From contig JACRMH010000049.1 in assembly GCA_016219545.1 (NCBI GenBank), forward strand, positions 1-47,300: DNA of 47,300 nt. The letters run 5' to 3'. Origin of the DNA: Chloroflexota bacterium. Its GTDB lineage: Bacteria > Chloroflexota > Anaerolineae > Anaerolineales > Villigracilaceae. Each line of letters starts with the position of its first letter. Positions within the stretch are counted from its first letter, which is position 1. The notes beneath the pieces are model-generated. The model had not been told where the DNA came from. It saw only the letters and a list, made by a program, of their open reading frames with translations, and did no database searches. Positions 1 through 7,608 of this stretch are shown here, piece by piece. A program made the translations under genes and the position numbers.

Positions 1-4
1 AAAA

Positions 5-409
5 ATGGCTCAGAGTGTTCGTTCCACCCGCCGCCCATCGGGCGCAAAAAAAGGGAAGCGTACCCTGTCCTCCGGACAGGTGCATATTTTTGCTTCCTTC
101 AATAATACGATTGTGACTGTTACAGACACAGAAGGCAACACGATCTCCTGGGGTTCTGCTGGTTCTGCAGGCTTCAAAGGCTCCCGCAAGAGCACGCCCT
201 TTGCCGCCCGCCTTGCCGCTGAACAGGCCTTGAAGGCCGCCCAACAATTGGGTTTGCAGGATGTAGAGCTTTTTGTGAAAGGCCCCGGCCCCGGACGCGA
301 GAATGCAATTCGTGCCGTTCAAGCCATGGGTTTAAGAGTTCGCTCGATTTCGGATATCACACCGGTACCTCATAATGGCTGCCGTCCTCCGAAAAAGCGA
401 CGCGTGTAA
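5..409 (+). CDS. rpsK: Small ribosomal subunit protein uS11
   Basis: The 134-residue product is ribosomal protein S11, a component of the 30S platform that contacts 16S rRNA near the E site and the Shine-Dalgarno helix. The conserved glycine-rich stretch [13 protein letters not shown] lies near residues 92-104, and the basic C-terminus [12 protein letters not shown] is diagnostic. Length is normal for the family. The gene is followed after 19 bases by rpsD in the usual alpha-operon order S11-S4-alpha-L17. The window starts four bases before its ATG, so its own ribosome-binding site and any upstream rpsM cannot be seen. Confidence 0.98.
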   Translation: MAQSVRSTRRPSGAKKGKRTLSSGQVHIFASFNNTIVTVTDTEGNTISWGSAGSAGFKGSRKSTPFAARLAAEQALKAAQQLGLQDVELFVKGPGPGRENAIRAVQAMGLRVRSISDITPVPHNGCRPPKKRRV

Positions 410-428
410 TAGGTGAGGTTGTTTCTAT

Positions 429-1094
429 ATGGCAAAAAATTTAAGTCCAGTTTGCAAGCTTTGCCGACGCGAAGGTGAAAAGCTTTTCCTCAAGGGTGAA
501 CGTTGTTTTACCCCCAAGTGTTCTTTCGAAAAGCGTGATTTCGCTCCCGGTCAGCATGGTCGTACCGCAGGGAAAGGTGGCGGTAAAGGCAAAGGCATGG
601 GTACGGGACGCGTTTCCGACTTTGCCCGCCAATTGCGCGCCAAGCAGAAGGCTCGTCGCATCTACGGTGTCATGGAACGACAGTTCCGCCGCTATTATGA
701 CACTGCTATTACGGGACGTCGCCTTACAGGTTTGGCCCTGCTTCAGATCCTTGAGTCACGTCTCGACAACGTTGTATTCCGACTCGGATTTGCATCCAGC
801 CGCTCACAGGCTCGTTTGCTCGTTGCTCACGGTCACTTCACTGTGAATGGCCGCCGCAACGATGTACCCTCCACTCTCCTCAGCGAAGGTGATGTAGTAG
901 GTGTGCGCGAAGGGTCCATCAAGTTGACCTATTTCAAAGACTTGGGTGCGTACACTGAAAAGCGTAATACTCCAAGTTGGCTCAGCCGCGATATTGCATC
1001 AATGTCGGGTTCTGTGGCTCGTATGCCGGAACGCGCTGAAATTGACGGAAGTCTCGACGAACAATTGATCGTCGAATACTACTCCAGACGCTAA
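429..1094 (+). CDS. rpsD: Small ribosomal subunit protein uS4
   Basis: This 221-residue protein is S4, a primary 16S rRNA binder that starts assembly of the 30S body. It is of the zinc-binding (C+) type: four cysteines at 9, 12, 26 and 31 form a complete ribbon. The S4 RNA-binding domain is visible around residues 110-155 (SRLDNVVFRLGF, SRSQARLLVAHGH). There is a Gly/Lys-rich insertion near residues 45-58. In many bacteria S4 represses its operon by binding the leader; no such leader is visible here because the operon start lies outside the window. The 76-base gap before rpoA holds imperfect complementary GC-rich segments but no convincing terminator. Confidence 0.98.
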   Translation: MAKNLSPVCKLCRREGEKLFLKGERCFTPKCSFEKRDFAPGQHGRTAGKGGGKGKGMGTGRVSDFARQLRAKQKARRIYGVMERQFRRYYDTAITGRRLTGLALLQILESRLDNVVFRLGFASSRSQARLLVAHGHFTVNGRRNDVPSTLLSEGDVVGVREGSIKLTYFKDLGAYTEKRNTPSWLSRDIASMSGSVARMPERAEIDGSLDEQLIVEYYSRR

Positions 1095-1170
1095 ACCTCC
1101 AATTGCGCTTCGGGCCGGACCGTAAGTCTGGTATTCGACCCGGCGCTTTATCAAAAGGGACAGGTGAATC

Positions 1171-2142
1171 GTGACCGGTATTATCACGAACATGGTTATG
1201 CCCAAAATCGAGCGTGAAGCAGAAGCTCGAAACTACGGCAAATTCACAATTAGCCCCCTAGAGGGCGGCTACGGTGTGACGTTAGGCAATGCCTTGCGCC
1301 GCGTCCTGCTTTCCTCTTTGGAGGGAACCGCAATTACATCCATCCGCATCGCAGATGTCCTGCATGAATTCAGCGACATTCCAGGTGTGCGGGAGGATGT
1401 GATCCAGGTTATGCTGCAGGTCAAACAGATCCGCATCAAAATGGATGGCGTGGACAGCGCTCGTATGCAGTTGGAAGTGCGCGGCGAGGGAACGGTCACT
1501 GCGGCGGATATTATTACTCCGGCCGAGATTGAGATCGTCAACCCCGACACATACCTCTTCACTGTGGACGGAGCCAAGACCAAACACGATATTGAATTCG
1601 TCGTTGAACGTGGTCGCGGATATTCTCCCTCCAACGAACGCGCCGGACACATGCCCATTGGCGAACTGCCAGTGGATGCGATCTATAGCCCGGTAAAGCG
1701 TGTTAATTGGGAAGTGGCTTCTGCCCGCGTAGGACAGAGCACAAATTACGACAAATTGATTTTAGAGATCTGGACAGACGGCACCATCTCACCGGAACGC
1801 GCGCTCAGTTCCTCCGCCCGTATCCTCATTGACCACCTGCGCTATGTCGCCGGTATCAACGAAGAAATGCTGGCAGTAGCAGTTGAACGCGAATCCTCTG
1901 GCAGCCGTTTGAGCAGTGAACTGGCCGAAACGCCAGTGGAAGCCTTGGACCTTTCCGTGCGCGTCTTCAATTCCTTGAAGCGCACCGGCATCACCAATGT
2001 AGGTGATGTGCTCGACCTTCTTGAAAAAGGCGAGACCGCGGTCATGTCCATCCGCAACTTTGGCGAGAAGAGTCTCGATGAGCTTCGCGACAAGATGCGT
2101 GAGAAGGGCTTTATGAAAGACGATACATCCTCGGAGAGTTAG
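1171..2142 (+). CDS. rpoA: DNA-directed RNA polymerase alpha subunit
   Basis: The product, up to 323 residues, is the alpha subunit that dimerises to seed RNA polymerase assembly. The N-terminal assembly domain carries TLGNALRRVLLSSLEG (about 37-52), the interface for beta. The C-terminal domain (about 255-318) has the helix-hairpin-helix part NSLKRTGITNVGDVL that binds UP elements and activators. I took the GTG start at 1171 because an AGGTG motif stands five bases upstream; ATG codons at 1192 and 1198 would give a start closer to the Bacillus protein and remain possible. rplQ starts two bases after the stop, so the two are translationally coupled. Confidence 0.97.
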   Translation: MTGIITNMVMPKIEREAEARNYGKFTISPLEGGYGVTLGNALRRVLLSSLEGTAITSIRIADVLHEFSDIPGVREDVIQVMLQVKQIRIKMDGVDSARMQLEVRGEGTVTAADIITPAEIEIVNPDTYLFTVDGAKTKHDIEFVVERGRGYSPSNERAGHMPIGELPVDAIYSPVKRVNWEVASARVGQSTNYDKLILEIWTDGTISPERALSSSARILIDHLRYVAGINEEMLAVAVERESSGSRLSSELAETPVEALDLSVRVFNSLKRTGITNVGDVLDLLEKGETAVMSIRNFGEKSLDELRDKMREKGFMKDDTSSES

Positions 2143-2144
2143 AG

Positions 2145-2522
2145 ATGCGACATAAAGTAGCAGGTTATACATTAGGACGACGCAAGGGTGCACGCATTGC
2201 CTTACGCCGCAACCTGATCAAACAGTTCTTTACGCACGAGCGTATTCAGACCACCGAAGCCAAGGCTGCCGCGATCCGCGGTGATGCAGAAAAGCTCATC
2301 ACCCTGGCGCGTAACAGCGCCAATGGCACCGACGTGGAAAAACTTAACGCGCGCCGCCTCGCCATTTCACGGTTGGGCGACAACAAACTCATCAAGCGCT
2401 TGTTTGATGAAATTGCCCCGCGCTTTGCCACACGCCCCGGTGGTTATACCCGTGTGTTGAAACTTGGACCGCGTCATGGGGATGCGGCCGAGATGGTTTT
2501 GTTAGAGTTAGTGGAAGAGTAG
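2145..2522 (+). CDS. rplQ: Large ribosomal subunit protein bL17
   Basis: The 125-residue protein is L17, a 50S protein close to the polypeptide exit tunnel. It begins with the typical MRHKVAGYTLGRR and contains FTHERIQTTEAKAA and the RPGGYTRVLKLGPRHGDAAEM segment that defines the family. Length is normal. It lies directly after rpoA in the standard alpha-operon position. The 70 bases after its stop, up to truA, are low-complexity and built from variants of CAGTNATCAGT, a style of intergenic filler seen elsewhere in this window (28224-28299). Confidence 0.98.
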   Translation: MRHKVAGYTLGRRKGARIALRRNLIKQFFTHERIQTTEAKAAAIRGDAEKLITLARNSANGTDVEKLNARRLAISRLGDNKLIKRLFDEIAPRFATRPGGYTRVLKLGPRHGDAAEMVLLELVEE

Positions 2523-2592
2523 TTCAGTTATCAGTCATCAGTAGCCAGTGAGAAGTCACTGATTATTGTTTACTGATCACTGGTTACTGCAA

Positions 2593-3345
2593 ATGGCACG
2601 TTACCAAGTGATCCTTGCCTACGATGGCCTCGGTTTTACCGGAAGCCAGATACAGGCGAACTCCCGCACAGTGCAGGGCGAGTTGGAAAGAGCGCTCCGC
2701 AAGTTGGGTTGGTCTGAAAGGTCGGTCATCATGGCCGGCAGGACAGACACAGGAGTCCATGCAACGGGGCAGGTGGTCGCATTCGATTTTGACTGGGCGC
2801 ACCCGGCGGATAAACTGCTCAGGGCGCTCAACGCGGAGCTCCCGGCTGATCTCGTTATCAAAGACTTGATCCCGGCCCCGGCAGACTTCCACCCGCGTTT
2901 TGACGCGGTCTCGCGGACATACCGTTACAGGATGATCTGCCAACCGCTCCGAGACCCGTTGCGCGAAAAGTTTGTCTGGCGCGTATGGCCTGATGTAAAT
3001 GGAGATGCCCTCAAACAGAATGCAAGCATCTTCCTCGGCACACATGATTTTGCCGCCATTGGTTCACCGACCACGCCGAGAGGCACAACGGTGCGCACGG
3101 TGACAAAAGCCGAATGGAAGAGAATGCCTGATGGTGAGTGGCAGTTCGAAGTTAGTGCAGATGCGTTCTTATATCGCATGGTACGAAGACTGGTTTATGT
3201 GCAAGTGTCTGTCGCCCAGGGCAGATGTTCGGTGGAGAAAGTCCGACATGCTTTATCGAAGCAGGGAAAACTTCTCGCCGGGCTGGCTCCCTCACACGGA
3301 CTGACACTGGTTGAAGTAACGTATGGATCACGTGATCAAGATTAA
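2593..3345 (+). CDS. truA: tRNA pseudouridine(38-40) synthase TruA
   Basis: TruA isomerises uridines 38, 39 and 40 in the anticodon stem of many tRNAs. The catalytic aspartate is D52 in [14 protein letters not shown], and the later motif [11 protein letters not shown] is typical. I chose the ATG at 2593 (250 residues, [12 protein letters not shown]) because it fits the family start; an upstream in-frame TTG at 2566 would only add residues encoded by the repetitive spacer. No clear Shine-Dalgarno is present. The gene sits between rplQ and rplM, the same place as in Bacillus and many Chloroflexi, so it probably shares the ribosomal transcript. Confidence 0.95.
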   Translation: MARYQVILAYDGLGFTGSQIQANSRTVQGELERALRKLGWSERSVIMAGRTDTGVHATGQVVAFDFDWAHPADKLLRALNAELPADLVIKDLIPAPADFHPRFDAVSRTYRYRMICQPLRDPLREKFVWRVWPDVNGDALKQNASIFLGTHDFAAIGSPTTPRGTTVRTVTKAEWKRMPDGEWQFEVSADAFLYRMVRRLVYVQVSVAQGRCSVEKVRHALSKQGKLLAGLAPSHGLTLVEVTYGSRDQD

Positions 3346-3364
3346 TAAACGGAGTGACAAAAAA

Positions 3365-3808
3365 GTGCAACAGAAAACATATTATCCGAAAGCCGCTGAA
3401 ATTCAGCGCGACTGGGTTGTGCTGGATGCCGAAGGGCAGAATTTAGGACGCTTTGCCGCACGCATCGCGCATATTTTGCTTGGCAAACACAAACCAACCT
3501 TCACACCCGGTGTGGAGATGGGAGATTTTGTTGTGGTGGTAAATACCGAAAAAGTGACAGTCACCGGTACCAAAACATCCAGCAAACTCGAAAGCAAGAT
3601 CTACTATAGTCACTCCGGCTATCCGGGCGGCTTGAAGAGCATTTCCCTGAAAGATCAACTGGCTCAGCATCCCGATCGCGCCCTGCGTGACGCTGTTTGG
3701 GGCATGCTTCCTCACAACCGCATGGGACGTTCCACGCTCAAGCGCTTGAAGATCTATGCCGGTCCCAATCATCCGCACCAGGTTCAAACCCCGAAAGTTA
3801 CGGGATAA
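3365..3808 (+). CDS. rplM: Large ribosomal subunit protein uL13
   Basis: L13 is an early-assembly 50S protein. The family start [15 protein letters not shown] and the motif [26 protein letters not shown] are clear, and [13 protein letters not shown] lies near the end. I placed the start at the GTG at 3365 (147 residues, near the usual 142) because a GGAG lies ten bases upstream. An ATG at 3323 in the same frame would add 14 residues and overlap the end of truA by 23 bases; this is the less likely start. rpsI follows after 13 bases, the near-universal L13-S9 pair. Confidence 0.95.
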   Translation: MQQKTYYPKAAEIQRDWVVLDAEGQNLGRFAARIAHILLGKHKPTFTPGVEMGDFVVVVNTEKVTVTGTKTSSKLESKIYYSHSGYPGGLKSISLKDQLAQHPDRALRDAVWGMLPHNRMGRSTLKRLKIYAGPNHPHQVQTPKVTG

Positions 3809-3821
3809 GAGGTAAGTGAAT

Positions 3822-4214
3822 ATGGCTCAATATTATGAAGGCATTGGCCGTCGCAAGGAAAGCACCGCCCGCGTGCGCCTGACGACTGGCAGCGGTAAAT
3901 TCACCGTAAACGAAAAAGATTTTTCTGCATTCTTCACACGCATGGGCGATTTCGAAGACATCATGCGCCCCTTCGGCGCAGTGGGTCAGGAAGCGACAAA
4001 ATACGATGTGAGCGTTTTGGTCAATGGCGGTGGCACCACCGGTCAGACCGAATCCGTCCGCCTCGGCATTGCCCGCGCTCTCCAGCTGATCAATGCAGAT
4101 TGGACTTCCGCCCTTCGCAAAAAGGGTTTACTCACCCGCGACGCCCGCGTCAAGGAACGCAAAAAGCCCGGTCTCAAGAAAGCCCGCAAAGCTCCTACTT
4201 ACACCAAACGCTAA
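3822..4214 (+). CDS. rpsI: Small ribosomal subunit protein uS9
   Basis: S9 is the 30S head protein whose C-terminal tail reaches the P-site tRNA. The start MAQYYEGIGRRKESTARVRLT and the basic end KKPGLKKARKAPTYTKR are diagnostic; the last residues KR are the ones that contact tRNA. The ATG at 3822 has GAGGT eight bases upstream; a GTG six bases earlier is in frame but less well placed. This is the last ribosomal gene of the run and is followed by a strong intrinsic terminator. Confidence 0.97.
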   Translation: MAQYYEGIGRRKESTARVRLTTGSGKFTVNEKDFSAFFTRMGDFEDIMRPFGAVGQEATKYDVSVLVNGGGTTGQTESVRLGIARALQLINADWTSALRKKGLLTRDARVKERKKPGLKKARKAPTYTKR

Positions 4215-4265
4215 ACAGTGTCGGGTGTCACGTGTCAGGTGTCACGTGGCTTTTATATGGACAGT

Positions 4266-4306
4266 AAACGTAATGCGTGACGCACGTTTCGCATTACGTT
4301 TTGCTT
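4266..4306 (+). terminator. Intrinsic terminator after rpsI
   Basis: The arms at 4266-4277 (AAACGTAATGCG) and 4290-4301 (CGCATTACGTTT) are perfectly complementary over 12 bp with a 12-base loop, and TTTTGCTTT runs on from the right arm. It closes the ribosomal transcript. Just upstream, 4223-4252 contains two copies of GTGTCACGTG, which are dispersed-repeat-like. Confidence 0.85.
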
Positions 4307-4319
4307 TAAGGATATTGAA

Positions 4320-5438
4320 ATGAACCTTTCCCTGATCGCCTCTGTATTTGAGACTCTCCGTATCGCTCCGCCCTCGAAGCTGACTCTGCTCGAAGCGCAG
4401 ACTCTGTCATCCGCGCATGTCCCGCCATTTCCGCCTGATATGCCTGCCTTGTTGATGGGGATTGACTCGCCAGATTTGGCATTACAGGTGAAGAATGTCT
4501 TGCTGGCAGTTTATCCAAAAGAGCATGAAGTGAATTGGGTCGAAGGTCAAATGTCAAAGGTCGAGCAGCTTGGCGACTTTCAACCTTCAACTTTCAACTT
4601 TCAACCATCCACCTGCCTTTACATTCCATCATTAGGTGAGGGGACATCTTTTGAATCATTCGCCGAGATCGTGGCACATTTGCGCGCACCGGAGGACGGC
4701 TGTCCGTGGGACAAGGAACAGACTCATCAAACCCTGCGGCCTCATTTGCTGGGAGAAGCCTACGAGACCTTGGAAGCCATGGATGAAAATAGTCCGGCAG
4801 GCATGAGCGAGGAATTTGGTGACCTGCTTTTACAAATTGTATTGAATTCACAAATAGCAAAAGAAACTGATTCGTTTTCGATGAACCAGGTCATTAAAGG
4901 AATTTACGACAAGATCGTACGCCGTCATCCGCATGTTTTTGGCGATGTGGAAGTAGACAGCGTGGACAATGTTCTGCAGAATTGGGAAAAGTTGAAGGAA
5001 AAGGAAAGAAGCAAGCTTGCCCTGAGCAACGTCGAAGGGAAGAAAGAAGATAAAGGATTATTGGACGGTGTCCCTTCTTCCTTGCCTGCATTGTCTCAGG
5101 CATTGGAATACCAGGACCGCGCCGCCCGCGTTGGCTTTGACTGGCCTGAAATAGAAGGCGTGCTGGATAAGGTCCGCGAGGAGATCGAGGAGATCAAGCA
5201 GGCGCAGAATCTTGACGAGGTTACTGCCGAATTGGGTGACTTGTTCTTTGTGCTGGTCAACCTTGCACGCTGGCGTAAAGTGGATGCCGAGTCTGCGTTG
5301 CGCGGGACGAACATCAAATTCAAGAAACGCTTTGCCTATGTCGAGCAGGGTGCAAAGAAACAGGGCAGGAATTTATCCGATATGACCCTGGAAGAGATGG
5401 ATGCTTTGTGGAATGAGGCGAAGCAAAAAGGTTTATAA
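4320..5438 (+). CDS. mazG: Nucleoside triphosphate pyrophosphohydrolase MazG with N-terminal extension
   Basis: MazG hydrolyses (d)NTPs to NMPs and pyrophosphate, a housecleaning role. Residues 1 to about 105 resemble the C-terminal half of the tetrapyrrole-methylase domain of YabN-type fusions. The first MazG domain (about 108-225) starts with FAEIVAHLRAPEDGCPWDKEQ and carries E146, E149 and EEFGD (164-168); the usual EExxE motif reads GEAYE, so one acidic residue is glycine. The second domain (about 245-365) has EEIEE (287-291) and ELGD (304-307) intact. Two stretches look repeat-derived: QPSTFNFQPST (88-98) from a 7-nt tandem repeat and SKLALSNVEG (231-240) between the domains. The start ATG follows AAGGAT. 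Confidence 0.93.
   Translation: MNLSLIASVFETLRIAPPSKLTLLEAQTLSSAHVPPFPPDMPALLMGIDSPDLALQVKNVLLAVYPKEHEVNWVEGQMSKVEQLGDFQPSTFNFQPSTCLYIPSLGEGTSFESFAEIVAHLRAPEDGCPWDKEQTHQTLRPHLLGEAYETLEAMDENSPAGMSEEFGDLLLQIVLNSQIAKETDSFSMNQVIKGIYDKIVRRHPHVFGDVEVDSVDNVLQNWEKLKEKERSKLALSNVEGKKEDKGLLDGVPSSLPALSQALEYQDRAARVGFDWPEIEGVLDKVREEIEEIKQAQNLDEVTAELGDLFFVLVNLARWRKVDAESALRGTNIKFKKRFAYVEQGAKKQGRNLSDMTLEEMDALWNEAKQKGL
4577..4604. repeat. Heptanucleotide tandem repeat inside mazG
   Basis: Four consecutive 7-base units are present: CTTTCAA, CCTTCAA, CTTTCAA, CTTTCAA. They encode part of residues 86-95 of MazG, between the methylase remnant and the first MazG domain. Because 7 is not a multiple of 3, gain or loss of one unit would shift the frame. 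Confidence 0.8.
5020..5039. repeat. Dispersed-repeat half-palindrome inside mazG
   Basis: The 20 bases begin CCCTGAGC and end CGAAGGG. The same outer 8 and 7 bases occur at 14246-14265 in an intergenic palindrome. Here the element is in frame and encodes part of ALSNVEGK in the linker between the two MazG domains. Confidence 0.6.
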
Positions 5439-5493
5439 GAGTCTATGCCGCATCCTGCAAATAAAAATCTGTACGTACCGCTTTTATTACGTG

Positions 5494-5499
5494 TATAAT
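5494..5499 (+). promoter_or_regulatory. Possible -10 box upstream of the MBL-fold gene
   Basis: TATAAT stands 24 bases before the start at 5523, with a GGAGG ribosome-binding site (5507-5512 region) between. No good -35 was found at 16-18 bases, so this is only a candidate promoter. Confidence 0.35.
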
Positions 5500-5522
5500 T
5501 ACCTCCTGGAGGCAATACTTTT

Positions 5523-6170
5523 ATGGAAATAACCTGGTATGGACATTCCTGTTTTCGGCTCACAGAGCGAAATTTCGTTACTGTGGTCACCGATCCATTT
5601 GATAGCAAGGCAGTTGGCTACGACCCGCTAAAACTCAAAGCCGAGATCGTCACCGTCAGCCACGATGCATCTGGTCATAATTTTAGTGACGCGGTAAAAG
5701 GTACGACCCACGTACTGACCGGACCCGGCGAGTTTGAGATTGGCGGCGTTTTCATCACAGCCGTTCAAACTGACAGCGCAAGTAAGAAAGCAAAAGAGAA
5801 CGTCCGCAACACGATCTATGTCTTTGATTATGACGGCATCACCGTCGCACATCTTGGCGACCTGCAGAAGATCCCCACCCAAAGTGAGATCGAGTTGCTT
5901 GGCAGCGTCAACGTGGCGCTGGTCCCTGTCGGTGGCGGGAACAGCCTCAATGCGGCGAAAGCTGCGGAAGTGGTCAGCATGTTGGAGCCGAATCTCGTCA
6001 TCCCCATGCACTATGGCACACCTGATTCAAAGATCAAACTCGATGACCTCAACAAGTTCATCAAGGAAATGGGTTTGAGCAAACAGGAAGCACAACCTTC
6101 ACTCAAGGTTTCGCGCTCCGGTCTGCCGGATGAAACCCACGTCATCGTTCTGGATTATCAAAAAGGATAA
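5523..6170 (+). CDS. Metallo-beta-lactamase-fold hydrolase (UPF0173/YtkL-like)
   Basis: The 215-residue protein has the start of this family (MEITWYGHSCFRL, with H8), a DPF segment, H110 in AHLGD and H163 in PMHYGTP, so the fold and several metal ligands are clear. The central motif, normally HxHxDH, reads H47-D-A-S-G-H52: the second histidine and the aspartate are replaced. The metal centre is therefore either mononuclear or altered; related Chloroflexi proteins may share this. The substrate is unknown. A strong GGAGG ribosome-binding site precedes the ATG, and the next gene starts one base after the stop. Confidence 0.88.
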   Translation: MEITWYGHSCFRLTERNFVTVVTDPFDSKAVGYDPLKLKAEIVTVSHDASGHNFSDAVKGTTHVLTGPGEFEIGGVFITAVQTDSASKKAKENVRNTIYVFDYDGITVAHLGDLQKIPTQSEIELLGSVNVALVPVGGGNSLNAAKAAEVVSMLEPNLVIPMHYGTPDSKIKLDDLNKFIKEMGLSKQEAQPSLKVSRSGLPDETHVIVLDYQKG

Positions 6171-6171
6171 C

Positions 6172-6474
6172 ATGTCGGTCAAAGTCATCATGACCTGGGA
6201 TATCGCCGCCGAGCGCGATCAGGAATATTTCGAATTCGTTATCGGTGAATTCGTGCCCGGTGTGCAAAGGCTTGGCTTGCAGCCCGCTGAAGCGTGGGCA
6301 ACCATTTACGGCGCGTACCCGCAAATCCAGGTCGGCCTGCTTGCCGCTGACCTGCCTCAGGCCCGCCGCATCCTTGCCTCGGCAGATTGGACGCTTTTGC
6401 AGGAACGTCTCTTTGGATATGTAAAAAATTATTCGTATAAGATCGTCAACGCCCGTACAGGGTTTCAATTTTAG
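6172..6474 (+). CDS. Small conserved protein of unknown function
   Basis: A 100-residue protein (MSVKVIMTWDIAAERDQEYF). I recognise it only as a small conserved Chloroflexi-type protein; the alternation of a short beta strand, helix and LQPAEAWATIYG suggests a ferredoxin-like alpha/beta fold such as dimeric alpha-beta-barrel proteins, which is inference. The ATG at 6172 has AAGGAT just upstream and begins two bases after the stop of the MBL-fold gene, so the two are coupled. Its TAG stop uses the first G of a hairpin repeat (6474-6498). No catalytic motif is visible. Confidence 0.8.
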   Translation: MSVKVIMTWDIAAERDQEYFEFVIGEFVPGVQRLGLQPAEAWATIYGAYPQIQVGLLAADLPQARRILASADWTLLQERLFGYVKNYSYKIVNARTGFQF

Positions 6475-6476
6475 TA

Positions 6477-6498
6477 AGTCGGATTTGTCAATCCGACT
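6477..6498. repeat. Hairpin repeat, GTAAGTCGG-type copy
   Basis: Arms AGTCGGATT (6477-6485) and AATCCGACT (6490-6498) with a 4-base loop. With the preceding GTA the left side reads GTAAGTCGGATT, one base different from the left arm of the copy inside mutY (7243-7254). It overlaps the end of the preceding gene. Confidence 0.75.
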
Positions 6499-6505
6499 AT
6501 GGATG

Positions 6506-6534
6506 GCCGTGGTTATTTTGCCACGGCTTTTGAA
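6506..6534 (+). terminator. Intrinsic terminator between the small conserved gene and mutY
   Basis: Arms GCCGTGG (6506-6512) and CCACGGC (6521-6527), 8-base loop, followed by TTTTGAATTT. It lies 14 bases before the mutY start at 6541, so mutY is probably expressed by read-through or from its own weak promoter. Confidence 0.65.
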
Positions 6535-6540
6535 TTTCTA

Positions 6541-7584
6541 ATGACAAAACTTTCCACCTCTCTCCTCTCCTGGTATCGCCAAAATGCGCGCAAACTTCCG
6601 TGGCGCGATCATCCCGATCCTTATGCGGTCTGGGTTTCCGAGATCATGCTCCAGCAAACGCGCGTGGACACCGTCATCCCATATTTTGAAAAATGGATGA
6701 GACTATTTCCCGACGTGGTCACATTGGCAAATGCTTCAGAACAGGATGTCTTGAACGCGTGGGAGGGACTTGGCTATTACAGCCGTGCCCGCAATTTGCA
6801 TAAGGCTGCCAAACTGGTCGCCTCAGCCTTTAACGGACAGTTGCCTCGCAACCTGACGGAGCTTCGCTCCCTGCCGGGGATCGGCCGCTACACCGTTGGC
6901 GCAATTGCATCCATGGCGTTCGGCATGGACGAACCCACACTTGACGGCAACCTGCGACGCGTCTTTGCCCGTTTGTTTGATGTTGATGAATCCGCTGATT
7001 CTCCAGCAGGAGAAAAAATATTATGGGACTTAGCTGCCCAAAATCTCCCCAAAGGGCAGGCGGGTGATTACAACCAGGCTCTTATGGATTTAGGCGCAAG
7101 CATTTGTCTGCCAAAGAATCCGCGCTGTTTGATCTGTCCACTGATGGAAATATGTGAGGCTAGGATAAATGGAACTCAGGAGTTACGCCCTGTGTTGAAG
7201 GCAAAGAAGGCAGTTCCGCATTACATCCACGCGGCGGCGGTTGTAAGTCGGGTTGGCAACCCGACCTACGTGCTATTGGCGCAGCGTCCGGCTGATGGAT
7301 TGCTCGGCGGCATGTGGGAATTCCCGAATGGACGAGTCGAAGCTGACCCTGCCAAAGAGCTGACCAAGGTCCTTAACGCCGCATACAGTTTGAAGGTCAA
7401 GAGAAAAGAAGCGCTTGGGACCATCCAACATGCGTACACTCATTTCATGGTGACCGTCCATGCTTATCGCTGTGAGCCTGTCTCGATCCCCAAAGATAAA
7501 AGCCTAAAGTGGGTGCGCCTGAGTGAACTGGAAAATTACCCGATGGGTAAGGTGGATCGTCAGATCGCAAATAAAATAAAATGA
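6541..7584 (+). CDS. mutY: Adenine DNA glycosylase MutY
   Basis: MutY removes adenine mispaired with 8-oxoguanine in base excision repair. The 347-residue protein has catalytic E34 (SEIMLQQTRV), a helix-hairpin-helix LPGIGRYTVGA (111-121), catalytic D135 in LDGNLRRV, and a [4Fe-4S] site C189-X6-C196-X2-C199-X5-C205. The C-terminal NUDIX-like domain (about 225-347) recognises 8-oxoG. Residues 235-243 (VSRVGNPTY), at the first strand of that domain, are encoded exactly by a 27-nt palindromic repeat. I chose ATG 6541; the in-frame codons upstream run through a terminator hairpin. The gene is convergent with rnj. Confidence 0.96.
   Translation: MTKLSTSLLSWYRQNARKLPWRDHPDPYAVWVSEIMLQQTRVDTVIPYFEKWMRLFPDVVTLANASEQDVLNAWEGLGYYSRARNLHKAAKLVASAFNGQLPRNLTELRSLPGIGRYTVGAIASMAFGMDEPTLDGNLRRVFARLFDVDESADSPAGEKILWDLAAQNLPKGQAGDYNQALMDLGASICLPKNPRCLICPLMEICEARINGTQELRPVLKAKKAVPHYIHAAAVVSRVGNPTYVLLAQRPADGLLGGMWEFPNGRVEADPAKELTKVLNAAYSLKVKRKEALGTIQHAYTHFMVTVHAYRCEPVSIPKDKSLKWVRLSELENYPMGKVDRQIANKIK
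7243..7269. repeat. 27-nt palindromic repeat in frame within mutY
   Basis: Left arm GTAAGTCGGGTT, loop GGC, right arm AACCCGACCTAC: 12-3-12 architecture with one mismatched pair. It begins and ends on codon boundaries (codons 235-243), so it adds nine residues without breaking the frame. Copies with the same architecture are at 14195-14221 and 32587-32613. Confidence 0.85.
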
Positions 7585-7608
7585 CCGCCTCGCGACGGTC
7601 ATTTTTGT
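7581..7608. terminator. Bidirectional terminator between mutY and rnj
   Basis: Arms ATGACCG (7581-7587) and CGGTCAT (7596-7602). A T run follows on the plus strand (TTTTTGTTT) and an A/T-rich run precedes (AAATAAAATAAA), giving a U-rich tail on the minus strand as well. It serves both converging genes and includes the mutY stop codon. Confidence 0.75.

Noticed and set aside
429..846. Alternative frames within rpsD
   Set aside because: The S4 frame is certain from the zinc ribbon and S4 domain; the other frames have no homologous features.
4223..4252. CACGTG repeats after rpsI as a regulator operator
   Set aside because: They lie downstream of a gene and directly before a terminator, where an operator is unlikely; dispersed-repeat filler is simpler.
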